A stretch of 22,255 nucleotides of DNA, taken from a virus. The stretch covers positions 1 through 22,255 of IMG/VR virus record IMGVR_UViG_3300025102_000327, one strand, 5' to 3'. Shown piece by piece: positions 1-7,952 of this stretch. Positions within the stretch are counted from its first letter, which is position 1, and each line of letters opens with the position of its first letter. The notes under the pieces are model-generated. The model worked only from the letters and a program-made list of their open reading frames with translations, ran no database searches and was not told the DNA's origin. Position numbers and translations under genes: made by a program.

Positions 1-3000
1 TGAAAGGCAGAAACTGGTTAAGACCATGTAGGGCTATGTTTCCGTTCTTGTCTTCCCACTTCGACTTACCACTGAAGGGACTAATTATGGTTTCAGCGCC
101 AAGCACCTTGGCTACCATGGTTCCACCAGGGAAAGCACCAGCGATGATGCGCTGTAGTTCGCTGTTGTACTCCAGCATGTCCGGGGCCAAGGCCTTAGAC
201 ATTTGCCTACGGAGCCCAGCAAAGGGGATGGCGGTGTTTAAGAACTCAAATCCTTCACGGGCAACATTGACGTTGCCAACAGTGCCAGGGTTGAGATACC
301 CAACAGCAGCTTGAATACCTTTGAAGTAAGAACGCTCAGTATAGGCCTTAGTAAAGGTCCACCAGAGCTGTGCTTGGATTCTATTGGCGTCACGTTCGGG
401 GAGGAATGGTCCGATCTGTTGCAAGTCAGCAGCAGCCGCGAACATTACGTTCAGAGGTTCAATCGAAGCATAGGAGATCCACTTATCACCAATCTTGATT
501 GACTGGGGTTGGTTGGATTCACGCCAGATCCTGTTCATATCAGGATCAGCAGGTCCATTGCCTGTCAGGAGGCCCTGTGAAGCGAATGAGAAACCTGTAG
601 CTAGTACACCAAAGCCCATGGCTTGGCGTCCATACAGCATGGCCTTAGCGGCCTCATCTGTGCCCCTCAGGATGTCCTGTGATTCCTTGAGGAATAGACC
701 CAGTCCAGGCATATGAGTACCCGCATAGACGGCTAGGTTGTGCGGGGTTCTGATAAACGGAACCGCATACTTAGCCAGGGGGTTGGACTCAATCGTTGCC
801 TGCAGTTTGGAGGCAAAGCCTTCCAGATCCTGCTGGAACGTACTCTCTTTGGCTAGTTGGAGCAGACCTTCGTCGTTGATTTGACCATCGACAATCTTCT
901 CCTTAATCAATGCCTCATAACGCTCAGGATCAAACCGGATAGTTCCAGCATCATCCAAAGACTCCATCATTACGCGCCGCTTCAGCTCCATGCGGGCATT
1001 CATGATCTTGAAGAAGTCGTCACCTGCGTTCAGAGCATTAGCAGGGGCGTTGAGGATGGCGTTCTGATGCAACATGCCGATGAAGTCGGCTGTCATCTTC
1101 TTAGAGGGGGTATCAGCGTTCTGCTTCAGGATCTCAATAGCCCTTGCAGTCTCTGATCCCTTCATCCCTTTGATATCAAACTTACCTGCACCGTTCATGG
1201 AGCCTTGTTTGAAAGCCTTGCTGCCCGCAGTTAATGCTTCAGGGAACGAATCCATGATGGCGGACATAGATGCCATCGAGGCCTTAGCAGCCCCCAGGTT
1301 GCCCTGCATGGTGTAACCCAGAGCCATAGTCATAGGCCTCAGCACCATCACACCAGCGTTACCGATGGCGTTACGTGCGTGAGTAATAGGGCCAGACAGC
1401 AGGGAGTTATAGAAGCTCTTCCAGGCTGCTTGCCATCCGAGCTGTTTACCTAATGCACCCCAGGTCATGATCTTCAGAGGATCACCATCAGCCAGGGCAA
1501 GCCCATTCATCATGAGCTTCAATTCTTGGATCTGCTTCTCATCACCTGAGCGCAGTTTATCCTTGGCATCTCTGAACACCTTGTCGATATCATCCAGCGA
1601 CTTGGCCACTTCTGTCTCGGTATAACCCATCTTGATGGGGCCTAATTTCTTAGCAAATACACCGAACCGACCCCACTCCATGGTTGTCCGCTTGTAGAGC
1701 TTTGCTAGCCCTGACAGGCGATCCAGCATCATCACACCCTGTGCATAGGGGAGATCTCTGCCAGTACCAAGTAGGTCTAAGCCCACACCTGCAATATCAT
1801 TGATATCCAGGGCTAGGCCAGCGATCATGGTCTTAGCCGCCACCATGCCTGATTCACTCAGGGTTCTAGCGCCGGTCTCGTTGTTGACCTTAGTTACGAA
1901 GTTCAGAGTATCTAGAGCTGTATCAGTCGATGCTTCTGCAGGTACACCCATAAAGCCACGAATGGCGTTGTAGGTGTTGACCTTGAATTGCTCTGTACTG
2001 AGGGCTACTTGCTTCCGAATCTCGTTGACATCGATATTGCTAGAGACATCAGTCAGGACCTTTTCAAGTCCATCAGCAGCCTCCTTAGACATGCCTGCAT
2101 TGAGCTGACCCATCGTGGAGTCAGTAACAATGTTCTGCTCTCCATTGATAAGCTTGACGGCATTGTCATTGAGCAGAGGCTTGGCACTTCTACCATCAAG
2201 ATCACCAACAAAGGGATCTGTTCTGGTCTGAGATACAGCAACATCGTTAGGAGCTGCTGTAGTTAGACGAGTTGCTTTCTCGTCAATTTCATACTGTGCA
2301 GGCCGTATAGGCGAGCCACCGTATGCAATGTCTGCAGCCTGCCTTTTGGTTGCGATTTCCTCTGGACTAAGGATCCAGCGGATATCCACATCACCATCTT
2401 CATCAGCCAGGTCAGCCATACGAGCAGCCTCTTCGGCTACCTTCTCGTTCTTGACTTTCGTCTTGAGGGCTTCTAGGTCAGCATTAACCTCTTGAGCAGC
2501 CTTAGTAAGGGCCTCATCAGCCATCTTGGCTTGCTCTTCAGGGCTAGCTTTGACGAACTTCAAGGCGTCCTTAAAGTCCATCCCTTCTTTCTTAGCCTTA
2601 GCTTTTGCAGCCTTAGTTAGTAGAGCTTCCTTGTACTTACGTCCACGTCGGAAAATACCGATAGTTTCAGCAACAGAGTCAAGTGAAGCACCAAGGATTC
2701 CACCTTCAGCCATGCCAGCAAGTTTGGCTTCCCATGGGTTGGAATCATCATCAATGGTCATAGCCTTGACGATGGGGCCCAGGAGAGGATGATCTTCCTC
2801 AACACCAAACATCTTTGCAGCGGTCTGGACCATTGTTTCTTCGTCAGAATCAATAGCCAGGAAGTCAACAGCAAGGCCTCTAGCGCCTTCCATGCCGATT
2901 CGGCTTGCACGAGAGGCTAGATTTCTACCGACAGGATTAGCGCCCAGCAGAGGCACCTTACGGAGCAATAGAAGACCAGTCGTGAACTTCAATGCTCCAC

Positions 3001-3622
3001 GAACAAAACCACCAATAGCGGTTTGATTCTCGGACATTGTGATGTTGTATTCAGCCCTCTTGTATTCAGGGTTGGCTGATCCATCATCTTCCCAGACCTT
3101 ATCTTCTTCACTAGCAATACCCATCCAGGTCTTAACGGTGTCTCCGAAGAGATCAGCCGTTTCCAGCGTCTCTTTAACGAAGTCCATAGGACCACCGATG
3201 AGAGCTCGGCCTGTCTCCTTAAAGAAGTTCGGATCTAGGTCTGACTCGACCTGTTCTCTTACCTTCTCCTCGTCAAATGCAGTCCGCTCTTCGGCTCTAT
3301 CTTCAGCAATCTGTTCCGCATTCCGACTGCTGTCTAGCATGTCTGAAATAGGGATGACGAGGTTTTCCTCGATCATCTTTTGGATAGGGTTTAGATTATC
3401 TGCTTCGGTTTCTTCCCTGCGTCTTTCGACTTCAGCATCAATCTTGGCATTCTCTGCCTGTTCTTTTACTTCTCGTTCAGAAAGACTGGCCTGGAACTCC
3501 TGCTGTTTAGCAGCAGCTTGGGCTTTTAGTTCTTCCTCATCGATCTCGATGTCTTCGTATTCTGTACCTGAAAAGAGTTGATCATCTCTTGGCTCAACAA
3601 AACCTTGTCCCGTAGGATCCAT
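1..3622 (-). CDS. Internal virion protein, T7 gp16-like (partial, C-terminus beyond left edge)
   Basis: An open frame runs from an ATG at 3622 off the left edge, giving at least 1207 residues. It has no stop inside the window, so a simple ORF listing misses it; I translated it directly. Several internal methionine codons spread over the length stay in one frame. An AAGGTAGAG Shine-Dalgarno-like stretch lies just before the ATG. The N-terminal 150 residues are highly charged (many Glu and Lys, likely coiled coil). Around residues 197-215 there is a hydrophobic stretch (sequence GGFVRGALKFTTGLLLL), and long Ala/Gly/Leu-rich helical regions follow. By position, as the last and largest gene after gp13-, gp14- and gp15-like genes, it should be the ejection protein that forms part of the inner core and the DNA-translocating conduit. 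Unlike T7 gp16, no lytic transglycosylase motif is seen in the N-terminal region. The assignment rests on synteny and size more than on motifs. Confidence 0.85.
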   Translation of the reverse strand, partial: MDPTGQGFVEPRDDQLFSGTEYEDIEIDEEELKAQAAAKQQEFQASLSEREVKEQAENAKIDAEVERRREETEADNLNPIQKMIEENLVIPISDMLDSSRNAEQIAEDRAEERTAFDEEKVREQVESDLDPNFFKETGRALIGGPMDFVKETLETADLFGDTVKTWMGIASEEDKVWEDDGSANPEYKRAEYNITMSENQTAIGGFVRGALKFTTGLLLLRKVPLLGANPVGRNLASRASRIGMEGARGLAVDFLAIDSDEETMVQTAAKMFGVEEDHPLLGPIVKAMTIDDDSNPWEAKLAGMAEGGILGASLDSVAETIGIFRRGRKYKEALLTKAAKAKAKKEGMDFKDALKFVKASPEEQAKMADEALTKAAQEVNADLEALKTKVKNEKVAEEAARMADLADEDGDVDIRWILSPEEIATKRQAADIAYGGSPIRPAQYEIDEKATRLTTAAPNDVAVSQTRTDPFVGDLDGRSAKPLLNDNAVKLINGEQNIVTDSTMGQLNAGMSKEAADGLEKVLTDVSSNIDVNEIRKQVALSTEQFKVNTYNAIRGFMGVPAEASTDTALDTLNFVTKVNNETGARTLSESGMVAAKTMIAGLALDINDIAGVGLDLLGTGRDLPYAQGVMMLDRLSGLAKLYKRTTMEWGRFGVFAKKLGPIKMGYTETEVAKSLDDIDKVFRDAKDKLRSGDEKQIQELKLMMNGLALADGDPLKIMTWGALGKQLGWQAAWKSFYNSLLSGPITHARNAIGNAGVMVLRPMTMALGYTMQGNLGAAKASMASMSAIMDSFPEALTAGSKAFKQGSMNGAGKFDIKGMKGSETARAIEILKQNADTPSKKMTADFIGMLHQNAILNAPANALNAGDDFFKIMNARMELKRRVMMESLDDAGTIRFDPERYEALIKEKIVDGQINDEGLLQLAKESTFQQDLEGFASKLQATIESNPLAKYAVPFIRTPHNLAVYAGTHMPGLGLFLKESQDILRGTDEAAKAMLYGRQAMGFGVLATGFSFASQGLLTGNGPADPDMNRIWRESNQPQSIKIGDKWISYASIEPLNVMFAAAADLQQIGPFLPERDANRIQAQLWWTFTKAYTERSYFKGIQAAVGYLNPGTVGNVNVAREGFEFLNTAIPFAGLRRQMSKALAPDMLEYNSELQRIIAGAFPGGTMVAKVLGAETIISPFSGKSKWEDKNGNIALHGLNQFLPF

Positions 3623-3644
3623 ACTCTACCTTTTCGATAAAATT

Positions 3645-3675
3645 AAAAGAGAGAAGGTCCCGTAGGACCCTCCCT
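3645..3675 (-). terminator. Rho-independent terminator-like hairpin after the gp15-like gene
   Basis: Read on the minus strand, the sequence directly after the TAA of the gp15-like gene forms a stem of about 11 bp with two or three G-U pairs. The core GGTCC/GGACC is closed by a C(TACG)G tetraloop at 3661-3664, a very stable UNCG class. The stem is followed by TTTT, AA, TTTT. Stem, stable loop and T-run together are the classic intrinsic terminator form. It sits in the only clear gap between the two largest ejection-protein genes. Confidence 0.8.
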
Positions 3676-6600
3676 TTAACCTGTAACTGCACGAATAGCT
3701 TTAATATCAGCCTGTGTAATTGGCCTCAGCAATCCACCCGCATGAACGTGGGTGTCGTGACCCTTATCTCCGGGGCCTAACACCTCTTCAAACAAGCCGA
3801 GACCTTGAAGGACTTCCTTCAGTCTTCGTGTGTAAGCAATAGAAGTGTTGTAGTCGCCGGTCTGATGGGTGATATCAAAGGCTTCGTCATAGTTGTGATA
3901 ACTGTTGCCAGCATGTACAGGAGCTGTGCCCCCGTATTGGCTGTGCTCACCTATCTGAAAGCCAGCTCCCTGCAATGCAGAGGCAGCTTCTGTATAGGAC
4001 TCTTGGTTATCTCTATAAGTCAGAGCGCCTGTAAAGCTCCTAACACCAGTTCGCTTAGCTGCGAGCTCAGTATTAGATGTACGCTGGAACATTGAAGATG
4101 CTCGCCTCACCTGTGCAGCCGTAGCCGAAGGTGAACTCAAGTACCTTGCTGTTCTAACTGCATCACGTTCTGACATTGATGCCCCACCCTTAGATTCAGG
4201 CTTAGCAGGACCGATCCATTGGCCAATACCATTGGATGAAGATCTAAGCAGATAAAGAGCTAGGGCGTCTTGTAACTGTGGAGTGAACTTGGCGCTGGTA
4301 TCTAGTCCTGTTTGTTGGACAATAGATGCAAGGGTACTACCAATGAACTGATAGCGGCCTACAGCATGAAGCCTGCCTGCATCCCTCCACTCTTGATTAG
4401 ACATGGAGTTCCGGGCTTGTAGGTCCATGATCTCTTGGACTGTGAAATCAGTCAGAGGACGCCCCTGGTGCTGACGCATGTTGCGTATATCACCGGAGTA
4501 CATACCAAGTTGAGATCCTGTACCGTGTCCGCCTCGGTCTCCATATTGATTAACTGCGTTATACCCTCCAACACCGTCTGATTCATACTTGCCTATAACA
4601 TCTAAAGCCTTAGTTTCTATAGGATCTGCGTCAGACATAGGCGAGAGACCCTGCTTGAGCTGGGCATCTCTTTCGACCTTTAGGTCTCTTGGTGAGCCGT
4701 AGGCTTTGAACTGGTTCTGTAGAAATTCACCAGGGCTTTGCTTCAAAGCTTCGGCTAGAACTTTGACTCTTTGGGGAACATTGGTAGCACCCCCAGCAGC
4801 CCACAAATCACCAGCCTCTTTAAGGTCCGAGTATTTGAGAATAATGTCATCTGTAGAGTCGATATCGTTGTTTGTACCGTTTTCCCCGACGTTAAATTCC
4901 GACAAAGACTTAACAGCTTCTGCTAGTTCTCTTGTCGTTAAACCCCGCAGGTCACGAGCCATGCGGTAGTTACCATTCTGAGGATCTACATGTCTTTTCC
5001 TTTTCAGAGTAACAGCAAGGTTTGGATTCCCTGTTGGTACGTACTGATAAGTTTTACCTGCATCCTTAGCGGCTTGCTCATCCCTAGCAATCTCATCACT
5101 GATTCTTCTCTTGATGTCGCGTAGCTCGTCGCTAATCTGCCCAGGCTTAGCGTCTGGGTTCAGTCGGATGAAGTTTTCAAACTCCCTATTAATCCTGATT
5201 TGAAGATCAAGTCTGACAGCAGCACCACCATCAGGATCACCTGCTGCATTGATAATAATGTCAGGTTGTGCCTGTTTCAGGAGGTCGTTAGCAATACCTT
5301 TGATATCGGTCTTGTACTTCTTGACTTCATCCTGCACACGCTTAGCGTCTGGGTCTACCCTTCGCCTCAGCTCTGCTATCTGCTCAGGTTTAGAAACCAC
5401 ACCCATATCGATAGCTTCCTCGACAGCCTGGGCATCAAGACCAGGATCCTCCAGAAGCAGGTTGTAAGCCGTGACTGAGTCAGTCAGGCCACCAGATTGG
5501 ATCTCTTGAATGAACTTCTGAGCATTCAACCCTCCAATTCCACGAGCACGATCGATGAAGGACTTCTCTACTTCCCTGATCTTGTCGGGATCTGCACCAG
5601 CAGCCTCCAAGGCCTGAGCACGCTCTGCCTTGAGATCATCAAGGGCATAGCCACGATCAGTTCTAGCGTTCCTTTCTGATGTCCTCTGACCATCAAGAAT
5701 CTTCTTCTTGGCGTCCATCAACTGCATCGCATAGACAGGGTGATCCTTGTACTTAGTACCAGTACCGGGGATCTCAGAGTTGAGGATTTGATCGATGATG
5801 CCGGGGTCTTTGTTTTGCAGGATTGCAGCATCAACAAAAGCATTAATGCCATCTGTTCCTGCTTGCACCATGCCTCGACCACCAACACCAACAAAGGAGT
5901 TGACAGTGTCAGCTAGGAGCTGGGCTGGGGATACTTCGCCACCATTGCCAAAGGTATCTGTGGAGTTCAGACCGGCGAATGCCAAACCCTTAGCAGTAGC
6001 TTCTGCTGCTGCTGCAACCTCCTGGTCGATGAGAGCTCCCCTTGTACGGCGGAAGCTATTGACAGAGGCATTGATGCGGGGCAGCAGAGACCTAACGATG
6101 GTCTCCCTGCTCATTCCATTTACACCAATCTTGGATCGGTAGTTGGAAAGAGCGAAGCCGATTGCGGCCTCCATATCAGCCCTAGAAGAGGCTGTAGCAG
6201 GCGTGAACTCAGAGCCATCCGGACGTTTGATAACGATGTCCCGGCTGCTCATAAAGCTGTCTAGGTAGCCGTCAAAGCCTGCTGTTGCTTGATAGGCGTT
6301 AGTCCTAGATACGTTCCGAGCAATGCCTGCTTTTACAGCAGGACGCTGCAGCTCAGATTGCATACCGGGGTCACCATCAGCAACATCGATAGTTGCCGTA
6401 GCAGCAGCCTGTTGGCTTAGTCCGAACTGCTGATCTTGAGCGACAGCAGTAGGAGCCATGTTCTCGATCGAATAACCCCCAGGTGGCATCTCAGGGAAAG
6501 CAGCATCGATCTGGGCTTGCAGATCATCTTGCTCAGCCTGGAACTTCAGGTGATTACCAATACCTTCAGCAAGCGTGCCGGAGAGGCTAATAAGACCGTT

Positions 6601-6846
6601 GATGGTTTTGTTTTGAGCCACCATGTTGGACCGCTGCACGCGCTGCTGTGCATCTAATACAGTCCGTTCGATCGCTTGCTTACGTTCTAGAACCTGCTGC
6701 TCTGTACCAATATCATCAACAATCTCTTTTGTACGTTGTTCTATTTGTCTTGTACGATCAACTGCCTGAACAGGGTTGAAACCGCGTGACTGTGCTTGGC
6801 CTTGGAATGTAGTTCCGTAGCTATCTGATTGATAAATTCGAGCCAT
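3676..6846 (-). CDS. Internal virion protein, T7 gp15-like, with lysozyme-like and M15-peptidase-like C-terminal domains
   Basis: The protein has 1056 residues, far longer than T7 gp15 (about 750). Residues 1-740 are mostly polar helical sequence, expected for an inner-core ejection protein. Residues about 745-880 look like a goose-type lysozyme or lytic transglycosylase: a KYES motif with candidate catalytic Glu755, a GGYNAVNQYGDRGG stretch, and GRYQFIGSTL at 830-839. Residues about 930-1045 look like a zinc D,D-peptidase of the M15/VanY type: SYHNYDEAFD (His984, Asp991) and HDTHVHAGG (His1033, His1035) give the expected metal-binding pattern. It starts directly after the gp14-like stop codon, with GGAG about 10 bases upstream. 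The inferred role is to be ejected into the periplasm and open the cell wall for DNA entry. The domain calls are by motif only; the virion-protein call is well supported by context. Confidence 0.88.
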   Translation of the reverse strand: MARIYQSDSYGTTFQGQAQSRGFNPVQAVDRTRQIEQRTKEIVDDIGTEQQVLERKQAIERTVLDAQQRVQRSNMVAQNKTINGLISLSGTLAEGIGNHLKFQAEQDDLQAQIDAAFPEMPPGGYSIENMAPTAVAQDQQFGLSQQAAATATIDVADGDPGMQSELQRPAVKAGIARNVSRTNAYQATAGFDGYLDSFMSSRDIVIKRPDGSEFTPATASSRADMEAAIGFALSNYRSKIGVNGMSRETIVRSLLPRINASVNSFRRTRGALIDQEVAAAAEATAKGLAFAGLNSTDTFGNGGEVSPAQLLADTVNSFVGVGGRGMVQAGTDGINAFVDAAILQNKDPGIIDQILNSEIPGTGTKYKDHPVYAMQLMDAKKKILDGQRTSERNARTDRGYALDDLKAERAQALEAAGADPDKIREVEKSFIDRARGIGGLNAQKFIQEIQSGGLTDSVTAYNLLLEDPGLDAQAVEEAIDMGVVSKPEQIAELRRRVDPDAKRVQDEVKKYKTDIKGIANDLLKQAQPDIIINAAGDPDGGAAVRLDLQIRINREFENFIRLNPDAKPGQISDELRDIKRRISDEIARDEQAAKDAGKTYQYVPTGNPNLAVTLKRKRHVDPQNGNYRMARDLRGLTTRELAEAVKSLSEFNVGENGTNNDIDSTDDIILKYSDLKEAGDLWAAGGATNVPQRVKVLAEALKQSPGEFLQNQFKAYGSPRDLKVERDAQLKQGLSPMSDADPIETKALDVIGKYESDGVGGYNAVNQYGDRGGHGTGSQLGMYSGDIRNMRQHQGRPLTDFTVQEIMDLQARNSMSNQEWRDAGRLHAVGRYQFIGSTLASIVQQTGLDTSAKFTPQLQDALALYLLRSSSNGIGQWIGPAKPESKGGASMSERDAVRTARYLSSPSATAAQVRRASSMFQRTSNTELAAKRTGVRSFTGALTYRDNQESYTEAASALQGAGFQIGEHSQYGGTAPVHAGNSYHNYDEAFDITHQTGDYNTSIAYTRRLKEVLQGLGLFEEVLGPGDKGHDTHVHAGGLLRPITQADIKAIRAVTG

Positions 6847-7509
6847 TTACGCGAAACTCCATTCGGGCATTTCTAGACCTTTCATTCCGTAGGGATCCAG
6901 AACAGGAGCCTGAGGTGTGATCTGTAGTTGATTAAAGGCTGTATTAGCCGAAGACTTAGCTTGTGAGAAGGCCACGTCAGAAGCAACATCGGCTTGCTTC
7001 TCTGCACTTCTGATAGTTGCATTCTCCTGGGCCAAGGCAAACCCAGCCTGTCTTTCTGCATCAGATACGAGGAGTCCTACAGACTGACCGGATTGACCAG
7101 CCGCAAGGACACTGCCCTGCATACCAATAGACTTGGCGAGGATTTCCTGGCTCTTAAATGCAGCAGCGTCTTTCTTCTCCTGGAGCTTAACTTGCTCCTG
7201 GACATAAGATTTGTTTGCTGCTTCGTTGACGTTCTGAAAGTTTCTTTCGTAGGCAAGCCTTGATTCCTGTGCAGCCCTAGATCGGCCTGCATAGTCTGCC
7301 ATTGTTCTCTTATTAGCGAGCTGAGCAGCTTCTCGCTGCTGTCGCATCTGCATGTCAATCTGCTGCTGGGCCTGCGCGGCTTGCATCTGTGCAGACTGTT
7401 GAGCCTGAGCAATACCGGCAATCGTGCCGACCATCGAGACGACTGTTCCGACTGTACTCAGTGCACTACTTATTCCGGCGGCTCCAGCCGCTGCTGCGGG
7501 TAAGCACAT
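6847..7509 (-). CDS. Internal virion protein, T7 gp14-like
   Basis: This 220-residue protein starts MCLPAAAAGAAGISSAL, resembling the MCW...AAIPIAISGAQAI start of T7 gp14 (196 residues). Residues 1-35 are Ala/Gly/Val-rich and hydrophobic, a likely membrane-interacting helix. Residues 35-75 are extremely Gln/Ala-rich, and the rest is helical with many Gln, Ala and Ser. In T7 this protein is ejected first and forms a pore in the outer membrane. Its start lies inside the end of the gp13-like gene (40 bp overlap) and its stop abuts the ATG of the gp15-like gene. Identification is by synteny and overall composition. Confidence 0.85.
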   Translation of the reverse strand: MCLPAAAAGAAGISSALSTVGTVVSMVGTIAGIAQAQQSAQMQAAQAQQQIDMQMRQQREAAQLANKRTMADYAGRSRAAQESRLAYERNFQNVNEAANKSYVQEQVKLQEKKDAAAFKSQEILAKSIGMQGSVLAAGQSGQSVGLLVSDAERQAGFALAQENATIRSAEKQADVASDVAFSQAKSSANTAFNQLQITPQAPVLDPYGMKGLEMPEWSFA

Positions 7510-7952
7510 AGTTTTACAATCTCTAGATAGGGGAGGTTATTAGGACCACACGGGTATGAGGCAATAGCCTTAAACCCGAGCATCTTCAAAAGTTTGTGGT
7601 GGTAATGGTTCCTAGCGTCTGCCAGGTTCCACAGGAGGCGGTAGTTGCTCTGTTCTTTCTTAAGCCACTTCTTGGCTTGTCGAACAAAAGTATGTGGCTG
7701 TGTTTGTACGATTGGGGTACATAGCATCCAGATAATCCCGACACCCTCCCTAGGGTCCGGGCATATACCTGCAACACCAGCTATCTCCCCCTCATCATTC
7801 CAGAAGGAGACAGCAACATCACTAATTAGAACACTAAGAGGTAGGCCCAGGCGGTTATGACCTAGGCCTTCTATCTCTTGTAAATCCTCATCTCTGAGGT
7901 TATTGGCAACTTGTAACGCATCCTTCACCGTGGCGGTGCGGATGTTATTCAT
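7470..7952 (-). CDS. T7 gp13-like protein with GNAT acetyltransferase-like fold
   Basis: The 160-residue protein begins MNNIRTATVKDALQVANNL, a typical first strand and helix of a GNAT acetyltransferase. GEIAGVAGI (about 55-63) and the C-terminal NLADARNHYHHKLLKMLGFK fit the later strands and the characteristic NxxxxxLxxxGF ending of that fold. T7 gp13 (138 residues), needed for virion morphogenesis, lies at the same place between tail tubular B and gp14 and ends in a similar way. The ATG overlaps the TGA of the tail tubular B gene (ATGA), so translation is probably coupled. No clear acetyl-CoA-binding R/QxxGxG/A loop is visible, so a structural role is more likely than catalysis. Confidence 0.8.
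   Translation of the reverse strand: MNNIRTATVKDALQVANNLRDEDLQEIEGLGHNRLGLPLSVLISDVAVSFWNDEGEIAGVAGICPDPREGVGIIWMLCTPIVQTQPHTFVRQAKKWLKKEQSNYRLLWNLADARNHYHHKLLKMLGFKAIASYPCGPNNLPYLEIVKLCAYPQQRLEPPE

Noticed and set aside
3039-3581. A 180-codon plus-strand frame rich in Ser, and many other plus-strand frames.
   Set aside because: They are antisense shadows of the continuous minus-strand virion genes, Ser/Leu-rich as expected from complementing Glu/Lys/Ala-rich coding, and have no family features.
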